From positions 5,146,001 to 5,210,000 of the forward strand of contig JBBCBC010000012.1 in NCBI GenBank assembly GCA_037126765.1: DNA of 64,000 nt, in the 5' to 3' direction. A program made the translations under genes and the position numbers. Positions 45,088 through 54,934 of this stretch are shown piece by piece. This DNA is from Stenogyne calaminthoides (taxonomy: Eukaryota > Streptophyta > Magnoliopsida > Lamiales > Lamiaceae). Numbering within the stretch: position 1 is the stretch's first letter; each line of letters opens with the position of its first letter. The notes under the pieces are model-generated. The model searched no databases. It worked only from the letters and a program-made list of their open reading frames with translations, and was not told the origin of the DNA.

Positions 45088-45265
45088 TCTAGCCCAAACG
45101 GTTAGGCGGTACACGTAAGGCCTCCATATACCGGGAGGTCGCGTGTTCGAATCACATGGGGGGCAAATTTCGCCCATATATGCTGCTACAGTACCATGAC
45201 TCGCGTGTCCCAATGGTTCAGCGGGTGCACTCGGAGCCTTGCAGCCCGGGCTCGAAACCTGGCCG
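45088..45265 (+). other. Two tRNA-like (pol III A/B-box) modules inside CACTA copy 2
   Basis: Module 1: A-box-like tagcccaaacggttaggc (45090-45107) and B-box-like gttcgaatcac (45145-45155). Module 2: A-box-like tgtcccaatggttcagcggg (45206-45225) and B-box GGCTCGAAACC (45249-45259). They sit back to back just inside the right subterminal array, as in copy 1. No complete cloverleaf with acceptor pairing is evident. Confidence 0.6.
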
Positions 45266-45284
45266 CAACATTTTTAAAACCTGA

Positions 45285-45640
45285 ATTAAATTCGCGAGGG
45301 CATAATCCCTCGGCAAAGAGCTCGCCAAATAGGCGAGGGCCACGTCCCCCTCGGTAAACCTACGGTGTCAGAAGGCGAGGGCCAGCTGGCCCTCGTTAAA
45401 TTTTAGGAGGGTCTTGCCGAGGGTACATTTGTCGGTAAAAAGGCGAGGGCTGAATGCCCTCGTTAAACTGACATGTGTCAGACCCTCGCTAAAGCCCTCG
45501 CTATTTGCCAAGGGATTTTTTTCCCTCGTTATATATTTACCGACGAGCATTTTAACGAGGGATTTGTTCCCTCGTTAAAGCCCTCCCTAAACCCCTTTCC
45601 CTCGTTAAAGCCCTCTTTAAATTGGATGTATTTTGTGGTG
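45285..45640. repeat. CACTA copy 2 right subterminal and terminal repeats
   Basis: About twenty ctcgttaaa, gcgagggc and ccctcggtaaa words in both orientations, then the degraded terminus ttttgtggtg ending at 45640. Confidence 0.85.
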
Positions 45641-45758
45641 ATAAAGAGACAAGTTAGGAATGAAAATGTTAATCTAACCTATTATCTTGAGGAGATAACT
45701 TCATTAAAACCAAACATAAAGAAACTACTCCATAATTTGTAGTAAGCATCACTCAGAC

Positions 45759-46224
45759 TTAATCGCCACTCTTTCTTTTCTTTTTTTTCGGTGATCTATC
45801 AGCAGCATCACCACCACCGTCACCGCCGCTGCCGCCACCCACCATCACCATCATCATCAACACCATTATCACCACCAGCACCACCATCGCTCTCTTCCCC
45901 TTGATCTTCATCCTCTTCCTCTCCCTCACCATCATCACCACCACCACTGCCGCCATCATCATCATCACCACCATCCCCACCATCCCCACCATCCCCATCA
46001 TCACCGGAGGGATTCTCTTCATCACTCTCTTCCCCTTGATCTTCATCCTCCTCTTCATAACCATCACCATCATCATCATCATCATCTTTGGAGGATGTGT
46101 CAGGATGACCAGGGTGATAGCTACCATCATGGTCATAAGGACCAAATGGATCGTCTTCTTCTACCTCCTCGTCCTGGTGGACGAACTCATCATTATCCGA
46201 TTCATCATTCGGGTCATCAGCCAT
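45759..46224 (-). CDS. Asp/Glu/Gly-rich acidic protein, hypothetical, probable frameshift near the end
   Basis: The ATG at 46224 opens a 134-codon frame (MADDPNDESDNDEFVHQDEE) that is strongly acidic, with the phrase EEDEDQGEESD occurring twice and Gly/Asp runs encoded by a gat/ggt trinucleotide repeat. It stops at 45820 (GGWRQRR). In the next frame the DNA continues GGDAADRSPKKKKRKSGD to a stop at 45759, a basic nuclear-localisation-like tail that would fit an acidic nuclear protein. A slip in the trinucleotide tract could therefore have split one gene of about 154 codons. I recognise no family. It lies about 120 bases beyond the right end of CACTA copy 2. It could be a real small gene, a fragment, or simple repeat. 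Confidence 0.45.
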
Positions 46225-47263
46225 AATTTCAAATTAATGAGTGATATGGTGGCCATGCATGGATGGATCAACTCCAATTTATAGAATTGTGGCATGCTCA
46301 TGAAAAACTTGTTGCTGCAAAATCAAAATCTCACTAGTTTTTATCCCCTATCTCCAATAATATCATCGTGAAGTTTCAAATCTCATGTTGGTCATGCATG
46401 CATGAAAAACTTGTTGCCATACATTCTTGTTGCAAAAAATCATGATCACAAGTTTTAATCTCCTTTGATCCATTGTCATGATGTTTTAATTTCTTGTTGG
46501 TCATGAAATTTGTTTCTCTGACTGTTTGTTAGAAACGTACCTAGCTTGGAAATGTGCTATTCGCTAAAAGTGAATGGAAATTTAAAAATGTATCTTGCTC
46601 TTAGCATAAATTAGGCTACGAATATCCAAAACTGATTTGGTGCTATAGCATTTTCAAGCACGATGTCGGATGTACTATCACTTAATATTGTAAAATAGAT
46701 ATATTGAACAAATTAATATGCAAATGTCAATAAGCTGTCAAAAAGGGTTGAGCCCATTGGGTCAGCCAAACCCGCCCCGCCGTGCTTAATAGGTGGGTTG
46801 GACCAAAAAATTTCAGTTCGTAGGGTGTAGACGGCCGGGCCGACCCGTTTGGATTGTGGGTTATGGTGGGGCGGGGGCAGATTTAGGCTGATCGACCCAC
46901 CTCTTAATTTAAATATATATATATATATATATTTCACATTTTTACTATACATTAATTTAACAATTATAATATTATTTATAATATTATGGATGGAAAATTT
47001 AATTTGTAGGAGACTATATATATGAATTATTATGGTTAATTAATAGTGAACTTCAATGTGTAGAAAACTATATTTGCTATTAATGAATGATGAACTTTAT
47101 TTATAAGAAAAAAATATTTTTATTTTTTATAGTCATAGAAATCAACATAAATGGTTGGATTATATTTTATTTTGATGAGTTTAATGTATTAAAGCTTTTA
47201 AAATTATATTTTTAATTTTAAAAAATAAGTATATATTTAAAAAATAATTATGGGTTGGCCCGC
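46225..47263. other. Intergenic DNA with GC-rich dispersed repeat
   Basis: 46745-46900 and 47255-47320 carry gggttggcccgcc, cccgccccgccg and tgggttgga words on both strands around an AT-rich centre with a TA run, which resembles a non-autonomous element, ends unresolved. Short duplicated phrases (aaaaacttgttgc, ttcttgttg) occur at 46300-46510. No gene supported. Confidence 0.4.
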
Positions 47264-49990
47264 CTAAATCCGCGGCCAGCCAGTTAGTGGGTTGGATTGA
47301 AGTTTTGTAACCCGCCAAACTTGATTGACGTACATCGATTTCATCTCGGATTTCATAGCTTCATGCCACTTCTTTGAGTCAACATCTAATGTTGCCTCAG
47401 TGTAAGTTCTAGGTTCGTCTCTATCCGGGATCTCCACATTATCATGTTCCTCCACGAGGAAACCATAATATCTGGTGATCGGATTACGAACTCTAGTGGA
47501 CTTACGGAGTTTTGGTTGTTCAGGCTTCATATTCTGATCGTGAAAATTTTGTGGTACAGCGATTTCATCGTCGACCGGGAAGGCCTCAAGAGAGACGGTT
47601 CTGGATGCTCCTTGAGCACTTCCGGATGCCTCTTGAGCAGGAGTTTGAACTATGTTGTTCTCATTCAGCCTACTTGGAGTTCGTTGCTCGGACAATGAAA
47701 CTCCAATGACGCTCCCACTGGCTGAAAGATGATCATTTAGTGATAAACTTCCACCATGTGAGCTGTTGAATGCTCCCACTGATTCTTCGTCATGTTGCTT
47801 TGACAAGACATCGGTCTCCTTGTTAATTTGTGGTTCTTGAATTTCTTCAAGTTCTATCGACTTACGACCTTGTTCCTTGAAGACGTAGTCTTCTTCAAGG
47901 AATTTGGCCTGCCTAGAAACAATTACTGTTTGTTTCTCAGTGAGATAGAAATAATATCCTCTAGTTTCCTTAGGATATCCCACAAAGTAACCCTTTTCAC
48001 CTTTTAATTCCAACTTATCAGTGAGTATTTTCTTCACAACGCGGGGCAACCCCACGTTTTCATGTGAGAGAAATTTGGCTTCTTGCCATGCCATAGCTCG
48101 TATGGCATATGCTCAACTGATTTGGATGGAATCATATTTAGAATGTAAATTGAGATTTGAAGTGCGTATCCCCATAAGAATGTTGGAAAATAGGAAAAGC
48201 TCATCATGGACCTTACCATGTCCAACAAGGTTCGGTTTCTCCTCTCAGACACTCCATTCATTTGGGGTGTACCGGGAGGAGTCCATTGTGATTGGATTCC
48301 ATGCAACTTCAGATAATCAGTGAATTCATGGCTAAGATATTCTCCTCCTCGATCTGATCGAAGAGTCATAATACTCTTACCAAGATGTTTCTCTACTTCA
48401 GCTTTATACTCTTTGAATTTCTCAAAAGATTCAGATTTGTGCTTCATCAGATACACATACCCGAATCTAGAGAAATCATCAGTAAAAGTTATGAAGTAGC
48501 CGAAGTGACCCCTAGCTAGAGTGAGCAATGGTCCACAAACATCACTGTGGATTAACTCTAGAACTTCTTTGGCACGAACCCCTTTCCCAGAAAGGGTTTG
48601 TTGATCATTTTGCCCTTAAGACAAGATTCGCAGTTTCCATAAGACTCAAAGTCGAATGGGGCTAAGTAATCCAACTTTCTTAGCCTTGCGATTCTTTTCT
48701 CATTTGCATGACCAAGCCTACAATGCCACAAGTAAGTTGGGTTTTCATGATTAGTAAGTTTGAGTCGTTTGTTTTGTATATTAAGAATATTATGTCCACA
48801 ATGCAACAAATATAAACCATTCGATAAAGGAGCATTTCCATAAACATCACCATTAAGCGTAAAATAACAATTATTGTTTGCAAAATGGAAGGAAAACCCT
48901 TCAATGTCTAACATAGGAATAGAAATAATGTTGTGGGTAATAGAAGGGACGAAATAACAATTATTCAGTTCAAGTTTAAAACCAGAGGATAAGTCTAAAA
49001 CATAAACGCCAACACGTTCAGCAGCAACTCTTGCTCCATTTCCAACGTGTAGGGCAACTTCACCCGGTCTAACTGCCCTGCTATCTTGAGACCCTGCACA
49101 TTTGTACAAATGTGTGAGCCACAACCGGTATCTAATACCCAGCAGTTAGTATCATTTGTGGACATGTTTATCTCAATAACAAACATACATGTTCTAGTGG
49201 CTGAGACACCTTGTGTCTTCTTTTTAGCTGCTAGAACCTTGCAGTCCTTCTTCCAATGCCCCTTCTGCTTACAATGGAGGCATACATCCTTGTCCACCCT
49301 CTCCTTCTTTTGAATTCCACCTTTGGGTTTAAGGAAGTTTGGCTTGGAGCCTTTCTTTTTTGCCTTCTTAACCTTCTTTCTTTCCTGGAGAAGAAGAAGT
49401 AGAGAGGCACTCACCATGAGTACGGGCTTTTTCTTAGCGATTGGAAGACTCAAAGGTCTTTAGCATGTTATGCAGCTCGGGCATAGTCGATTTCGTCTTA
49501 TTCATATTAAAGTTTACTACGAAACTCGAATATGAATCGGGAAGTGACTGAAGAATGGCATAAACAGCAACATTGGTCTTGAGCTCAATGCCTAGACGAC
49601 CAAGTTTCTCGATTAGCCCAATCATCTTCAATACATGAGGAGAAACCTTCCCTCCCTCAGACAATCGGCATCTAAACAGATCTCTCATCACTTCATAAAT
49701 CTCGGAACGAGATTCAGAATCAAAGAGATCCTTCAGATGCTTAATCGAGATTCAGAATCAAAGAGATCCTTCAGATGCTTAATCATCTCAAAGGGAAGCA
49801 TCTTCTCATTTTGCCTTTGCAACTCGGGAGTCATCCCGAGTAGCATAACACACTGAGCCTGGGAAGCATCCTCTTGATGCTTCTTCTAAGCCTCGGAGTC
49901 AAACGCCTTCGGCTTCAAGATTAGCCTCCGGTAGTGGCGAGGATTAGCGTGTCCAACATGTACTCAATCTTTTTTTTGCTCGAAAGCACC
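47264..49990 (-). pseudogene. Copia gag-protease-integrase, truncated before reverse transcriptase
   Basis: Reading on the minus strand: gag (UBN2-type) at 49691-49434 and upstream (VSPHVLKMIGLIEKLGRLG, LPDSYSSFVVNFN); a zinc knuckle near 49290 (CLHCKQKGHWKKDC); protease near 49140 (CWVLDTGCGSHIC, with D-T-G); integrase zinc region at about 48735-48600 (LWHCRLGHANEKRI, CESCLKGKM); and integrase core at 48528-48034 with TDDFSRFGYVYL, LRSDRGGEYLS and NGVSERRNRTLLDM showing the D, D and E positions. The chain then runs to EATLDVDSKKWHEAMKSE, the entry to RT, and stops. Frameshifts lie near 49440, 48555 and 48030. A 38-bp duplication breaks gag at 49708-49783. Confidence 0.9.
49708..49783. repeat. 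38-bp perfect tandem duplication in gag
   Basis: The unit starting cgagattcagaatcaaag occurs at 49708-49745 and 49746-49783. At 38 bases it shifts the gag reading frame. Confidence 0.9.
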
Positions 49991-51971
49991 AAAGCGAATG
50001 TTTGGTGCGGTCGAGAAAATTTGGCCCAACCCAATTTGTTCGTTTCAAAACACTTCTCAATGACAAGTTATTCATTTCAACAATCCTAGAGAAATAAAAT
50101 AGAAGCGAGAATTAAAACACATAATTCCTATGATCAATATTCAAAGAATCAAAATAAACATGGCCTTTAAATTTATTTTGTTTCCATTATTTTCAAGATA
50201 CTTAACTAACCTTATCTGAAAAAGACATTTAATTTATATCTAATACAAATCATAATGGACTATGATCCACATTACTACCACCATAATCCGTGAGGGTTGA
50301 TCATTCAATAAGATAACTGGTAGGTCTCAAACCAATTACAATCATCTAGAACTCCTAGTTTGTCGAACCTAGTTTGTCGATGTCACTTACCATTTGTTAT
50401 CATGGAAATGGCGAAACAAAGTTAAGTTGGTTTACAACCATCAAGTGGCGACATTACATGTCCCTATAATAAAAGTCCCATTAGATATAGATCAGAAGCA
50501 AAAGGCGAGGGTCTTTAAGACTTCATTGAACGAAATCTCTAGGTTTCTTTTAATTTTGATGGAAGACATCTTATCAAATTAATGAGAAAAATATATTTCA
50601 AATGAGGAACATTTTAAAAGGCGGGGTATTATCGCTTAATCGAGATCCATCATGATATCTAAGTCACATTTGAGCAATTACTGGTACCGCTTACCCAAAA
50701 CATGACATATACGGACTAACAAATATTTGGGCGCCGTCTACCCAAGCATTTAATACGGTCCGACAATTATTGGGCGCCGCCTACCCAAACAATTATAAAG
50801 CGGACTAAAATCCGTTAACGATTTCGATAAATAAATAAACAGGCAAGTTAACCAAGTGGGAATTTGATCATTATTAAAATTGTTAAACAAATTACAAAAT
50901 CCAATTTTAACAGGTTTAACCAACTTTAACCAATTTTCGAAACAATTAATCCAATTAATCTGTCAAAAGTCCAACTTTCAACTTTATTTTAAAATTAATC
51001 TTTATTAACTTTAAAACGGTTTAATTTGTTTATCGTCTAGGGGCTCAGGTGCAATTTTTGAAATCTGCACGGAAGGGCCTGTCTCAAATCAAATTTGCAA
51101 ACAGCCCTCCTCCATCACCGCCCAAATTCGACAGCATTCAATTTGTAATTTGGGACATCCAATTTCACAAAATCCAAACCCTTTATCAGAATTCAACATC
51201 AACAATTCGACAAGTTCAAAACAGTATCGAAAAGCATCGAAGAGCAGGGCAAAAGTTCACAAAATTAGATCGGCAGCAAGCATCACTGGGACGAACGGGT
51301 TAGTACGGCAAAGCCAGAAGGAAATCCAAAATCAGAGACGAAGGTCAGCTAGCCACCGCCGCAAACGCGTGGGTGGATCGCCGCCGCCGCTTGAAGCGCG
51401 TGGGTGACCCACCAACACCACCATTCGAAACGCGCGGGGCATCACGTCGACAAGCATCGAAACTTGGCTCGATTCAACATCGAATTCGATGGCACAAATG
51501 AAAAATTGATGTGAGCAAAAAATTGATTTGAATCTGAGTCAGAATCAATCGAATCGAACGCAAAATAGGTGAGCAAAACCAAGCAACGGACTGCCACCAA
51601 TCGATTAACGCGAGCAAGCATCGCCGCCGCGTTTGGTCGACCGACGCGAAGCATCGCGAAGCGGGAAGAAGAGCGTCGCCAGACCGCACAACCGGTGCGA
51701 TGACGCATGACCGTCGCGAGGCACGGCTTGAGCCACCGCCTTCAAGCGACGCGTCGCGGTCTCCGCGACTGGCGGCGACGCCCTAGGCGCGGGTCTGAAA
51801 ACCCTAGGCTGAGCGGAGAAGACGATGAACCAGGGAGACAAAAGGGGCCGAATGATAACAAAACAAAGAAACCCCAATTTAATTTTTAATGGTGCGGTCA
51901 AATATAATTTGGCCGTGCCAAAATTTATAAACAAATCAATCAAACACAATTTAAGCAATTAAATCAAGAGC
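49991..51971 (-). other. Leader of the minus-strand copia, no gene supported
   Basis: About 2 kb between gag and the primer-binding site. It contains a small repeat gggcgccgtctacccaa / gggcgccgcctacccaa (near 50727 and 50771) and a GC-richer part at 51330-51800 with open frames on both strands but no domain. Confidence 0.45.
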
Positions 51972-51990
51972 GCGATCGCCTCGATACCAT
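51972..51990 (-). promoter_or_regulatory. Primer-binding site (initiator tRNA-Met type)
   Basis: Minus-strand reading atggtatcgaggc, directly after the LTR end, matches the usual copia primer site TGGTATCAGAGC except for a one-base loss. This fixes the LTR boundary and the element's orientation. Confidence 0.8.
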
Positions 51991-53567
51991 TATTGGAATT
52001 TTTAGAAAGAAACATCGTAAACACGAAATCATACCACCAACAACGAAAAAATAAAACAATTCACCAATCAACTAACAATTAATTGATAAACGATTACAAT
52101 AATCATAACGAGAAACCCATGAATGATTCGATACAGAGATTTTCTCGTATTGAATCCACAAATAGATTCCCTATAGTATGAATGAAATAGACTTGCACAG
52201 ATATGCGAGAGTTGAATCGAGGATTTGAATTTTTTAGGAAAATTCATAATCTAGATTTTATGGAGAAACTAAGTTTTCTTAAAACAACGTTGAATAATGA
52301 ATCTCATGATGTCATATATATAGGGAGAGATTAGCTTAAATCTTAAGCAATCTTTATTAGGAAGATATTCCTTAATCTTGCAAAACAAATCTCAAATATA
52401 TGTTTTTCCCTACGGATATTTTCCTACAATAATATTCCATAATATTATTTTGGGATTCCTATTTAATTAAATCTAATTTAATTAAATAGTAATAATAATT
52501 AATTTTAAATTAATATATTTTTAATTCTCCATAAATTAAATATTAAATTCAATTTAATATTTAATCAATCAACCATAATCCGCACAAGGGAGTTACTTGT
52601 TGTGTGACCCATAGGCCCTCATATATCGAGAGATTAGTCAAACTAACGGTCTTAATTGAACCCTATACAATAAATCAGACATTCTCAATATATGAGGTAC
52701 GTTGCGAGAAACGTGCAACTACTTGTAACTGTAACATGGGCTATTACGATTTCCTCCTTTCATTCACGAATACTCGATTAGTCTTGAACATGATGAAGTG
52801 TCTATTCAAATAACTTAATCAATTTATTTCTAATCACTAATTGATCATTCATGTCACACTTAGCCACAAATTCCAAGTTGACGTACATTGGCCAATGACT
52901 TTGATCCAATTATGATGAGAAGATGAGTATTCTCTCTAAATCCACTTTGAGGAATGAATCTTTTTCTTGGCTCAACTACCACGCACATGCACTTCATGAT
53001 GAACTCAATCCAAGCCGTATCTACCCATGGAAGGGTGCAAGTGTTGGTCATGGTCAAAGTTCATCACTCCATACATGTCGTGTTTATTGACCTCAAGTCT
53101 AAGGAGTATCGCATCGCTCCCACTAACCGAGACACCCGTAGACACATATACTGGAAATACATCAAACGGTTTCTCGGATGGGTGTACCAATACCCTCTAA
53201 GGTATTTGTGCATCCATCATGAGATACCCAGTATCTCGTAGTGAGTGAGATCTCACTACACTCTCTAAGAGTATGATGCAGATCGCACACCAATCTCCAT
53301 TGCATCATCAATATCCCATTCTCGATGATCATCGATTGGGGTTATTTGAGAATCATGCTTAGGTCATCTGAGTTCTCACTCTCTCAATGACAGCAATGAC
53401 TCAAGGGAATACATATAAGAACAAATGCAAACAATCAAACATACTATTCTAATAAGTGCAACGCCATATATTTAGTATTAAACAAATAATAATATTAAAT
53501 CAATACTGGATATTATCTGAGCATTATGTCCTTACAATGGATTGTCTCTAGGACACTAACACTAACA
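51991..53567 (-). repeat. Copia 5' LTR, minus strand
   Basis: Plus-strand ends are TATTGGAATTT (TG changed to TA) and CACTAACACTAACA; 1577 bp. A TATA-like stretch in reverse is at about 52311-52320 (catatatata). Its first 720 bases are shared with the fragment at 4538-5168 plus 14126-14225. Confidence 0.85.
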
Positions 53568-54361
53568 GTTAGATAGGGTTAATGAATTTTCAAACTTGAT
53601 CAACAGGTATCCACTGCAAAGAGGGGTCAAAGATAGATGGAAGTGGAAGGTAGAGAAGGATGGCAACTACAAAACAAGGACAGCATACTCTCTAATATCC
53701 AATGGCACGGCTGATCTCGTAGTATCTCCGATCTCAAAAGCTCTTAACTCAGTATGGATCAATGGCGTTCCTATGAAAGTGGCGGCAATTGCTTGGAGGA
53801 TTCTTCAAAACCGGATACCCACAAAGAACAATTTGGTAAGGAGAGGAGTTCAGCATGCACCTCCTAACGCATATTGCTCAATCTGCAACGATGAAGTGGA
53901 GACGGTTGATCACTTGTTCCTCGAATGCAAAGGTACATATATGGTGTTGTATGAGTATTACAAATGGCTTAATATTTCATCAGCACTCCATAATAATATC
54001 ACAGACCACTTCTCCCATCATTCTAATCTTCTTAAAGGAAAGAATGGGAGGAAGCTGTTAATATGCTTGTGGATGTGCGTGACTTGGACAGTGTGGAAGG
54101 GGACGAATAATTTGATTTTCAAAGGCGAAGATTTTAACATTGTGAATATTATAGATGAAATCAAGAGTAGGTTGTGGAGTTGGTTTTCGGTATACTGTAC
54201 AGGTTTACATAGTCATAATTTCCATGAATGGTTATTAGAACAAGGAAAATGTTAGATTGTTAGGGATGTAATTATTGTCTTTTTTCAGCCCCGAATACAC
54301 AATGTAAACGGGACACCATATTTCGTAATGAAATATTTTTTCTTATAAAAAAAAAAAAAAA
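53568..54361 (+). mobile_element. LINE (L1-type) 3' end with poly(A)
   Basis: The frame is open from 53569 (LDRVNEFSNLINRYPLQRG) to the stop at 54253-54255, 229 codons. It carries the zinc-binding end of plant LINE reverse transcriptase (zf-RVT): DRWKWKVEKDGNYKTRTAYS, VPMKVAAIAWRILQNRIPT, then CSICNDEVETVDHLFLEC with C-x2-C, H and C ligands. A short 3' UTR and a run of 15 A at about 54347-54361 finish the element. The catalytic RT domain and endonuclease are absent, either cut off by the copia LTR ending at 53567 or truncated on insertion. Confidence 0.88.
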
Positions 54362-54934
54362 CCACCCCCATCTTGTAGCATAAATAGAGACATTTATGCC
54401 CAATAAAAGAGATCCGAATTATTAATGAGAAAAAGACTCTATTAGCCAAAAATTATCCCTTCATAAAATCACAATCATTTGCATTTATTACTTGTTTGAT
54501 TAGCTAAGTCCACAACCACAAGCCACATTAAACAAACTTTACTCGATTGTTTAGCAATCAACACCACCCAACATAATTACTTAAGGAAATACAGAATTAT
54601 TGTGATAGATAATTTGTTTTGCCTACAGATATTACAAATATGCAGTCAATTTGTTCATACGTAATTTATTTGCCTACTAAAATTCTAAAAATTCGTAAAT
54701 AAACAATAGGCAATTATCACTATTTGAAGATTGAATTTTCTTTTGTTAAAGAACTTCATAGCAATTTAAGAATTTCCACTTTCTTGTAGATTCATCCAAC
54801 AACATACATAATAAAAAACCACAAATTCCACTCATTAATTCATCTCCACCAACAAAATAATCATACCACACAAATCAAAAACATTAACAACACATGAATC
54901 AACAAATTACAAAGTTTCAAATTCAAATCCCTCA
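54362..54934. other. Intergenic DNA and 3' flank of the acyltransferase gene
   Basis: 54600-54720 shares phrases (ttgcctac, taggcaattatcacta) with the transposon inside the F-box relic, so it is probably a fragment of that family. No polyadenylation signal could be fixed for the neighbouring gene. Confidence 0.4.

Larger units (their letters stand above)
41549..45640 (+). mobile_element. CACTA-type DNA transposon, copy 2, deletion derivative
   Basis: The left end is CACTACAAAAAAAACAG; the right end is the degraded inverse gtattttgtggtg. Subterminal arrays use the word TTTAACGAGGG/CCCTCGTTAAA, distinct from copy 1. The interior has a TATA box, intron-bearing leader, a truncated TNP2 transposase and a TNPA-like C-terminus fused to it. 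The target duplication is not clean (atc before, ata after). Defective. Confidence 0.88.
47264..53567 (-). mobile_element. Copia element on the minus strand, 5' LTR to integrase, 3' half missing
   Basis: From right to left: LTR (51991-53567), primer-binding site, leader of about 2 kb, gag, protease, integrase, and the first residues of the RT region, where it ends near 47264-47310. No RT, RNase H or second LTR is seen. The right edge abuts a LINE at 53568. Confidence 0.88.

Noticed and set aside
45090..45265. Genuine tRNA genes in CACTA copy 2
   Set aside because: Same reason: promoter boxes without a complete tRNA fold, inside a transposon.
41549..45640. A clean 3-bp target duplication for CACTA copy 2
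   Set aside because: Flanks read atc and ata; they do not match, so I do not claim a duplication.
45901..46284. Plus-strand hydrophobic frame rich in Ile/Thr
   Set aside because: It is the complement of the acidic trinucleotide repeat; the apparent membrane segments come from the repeat.
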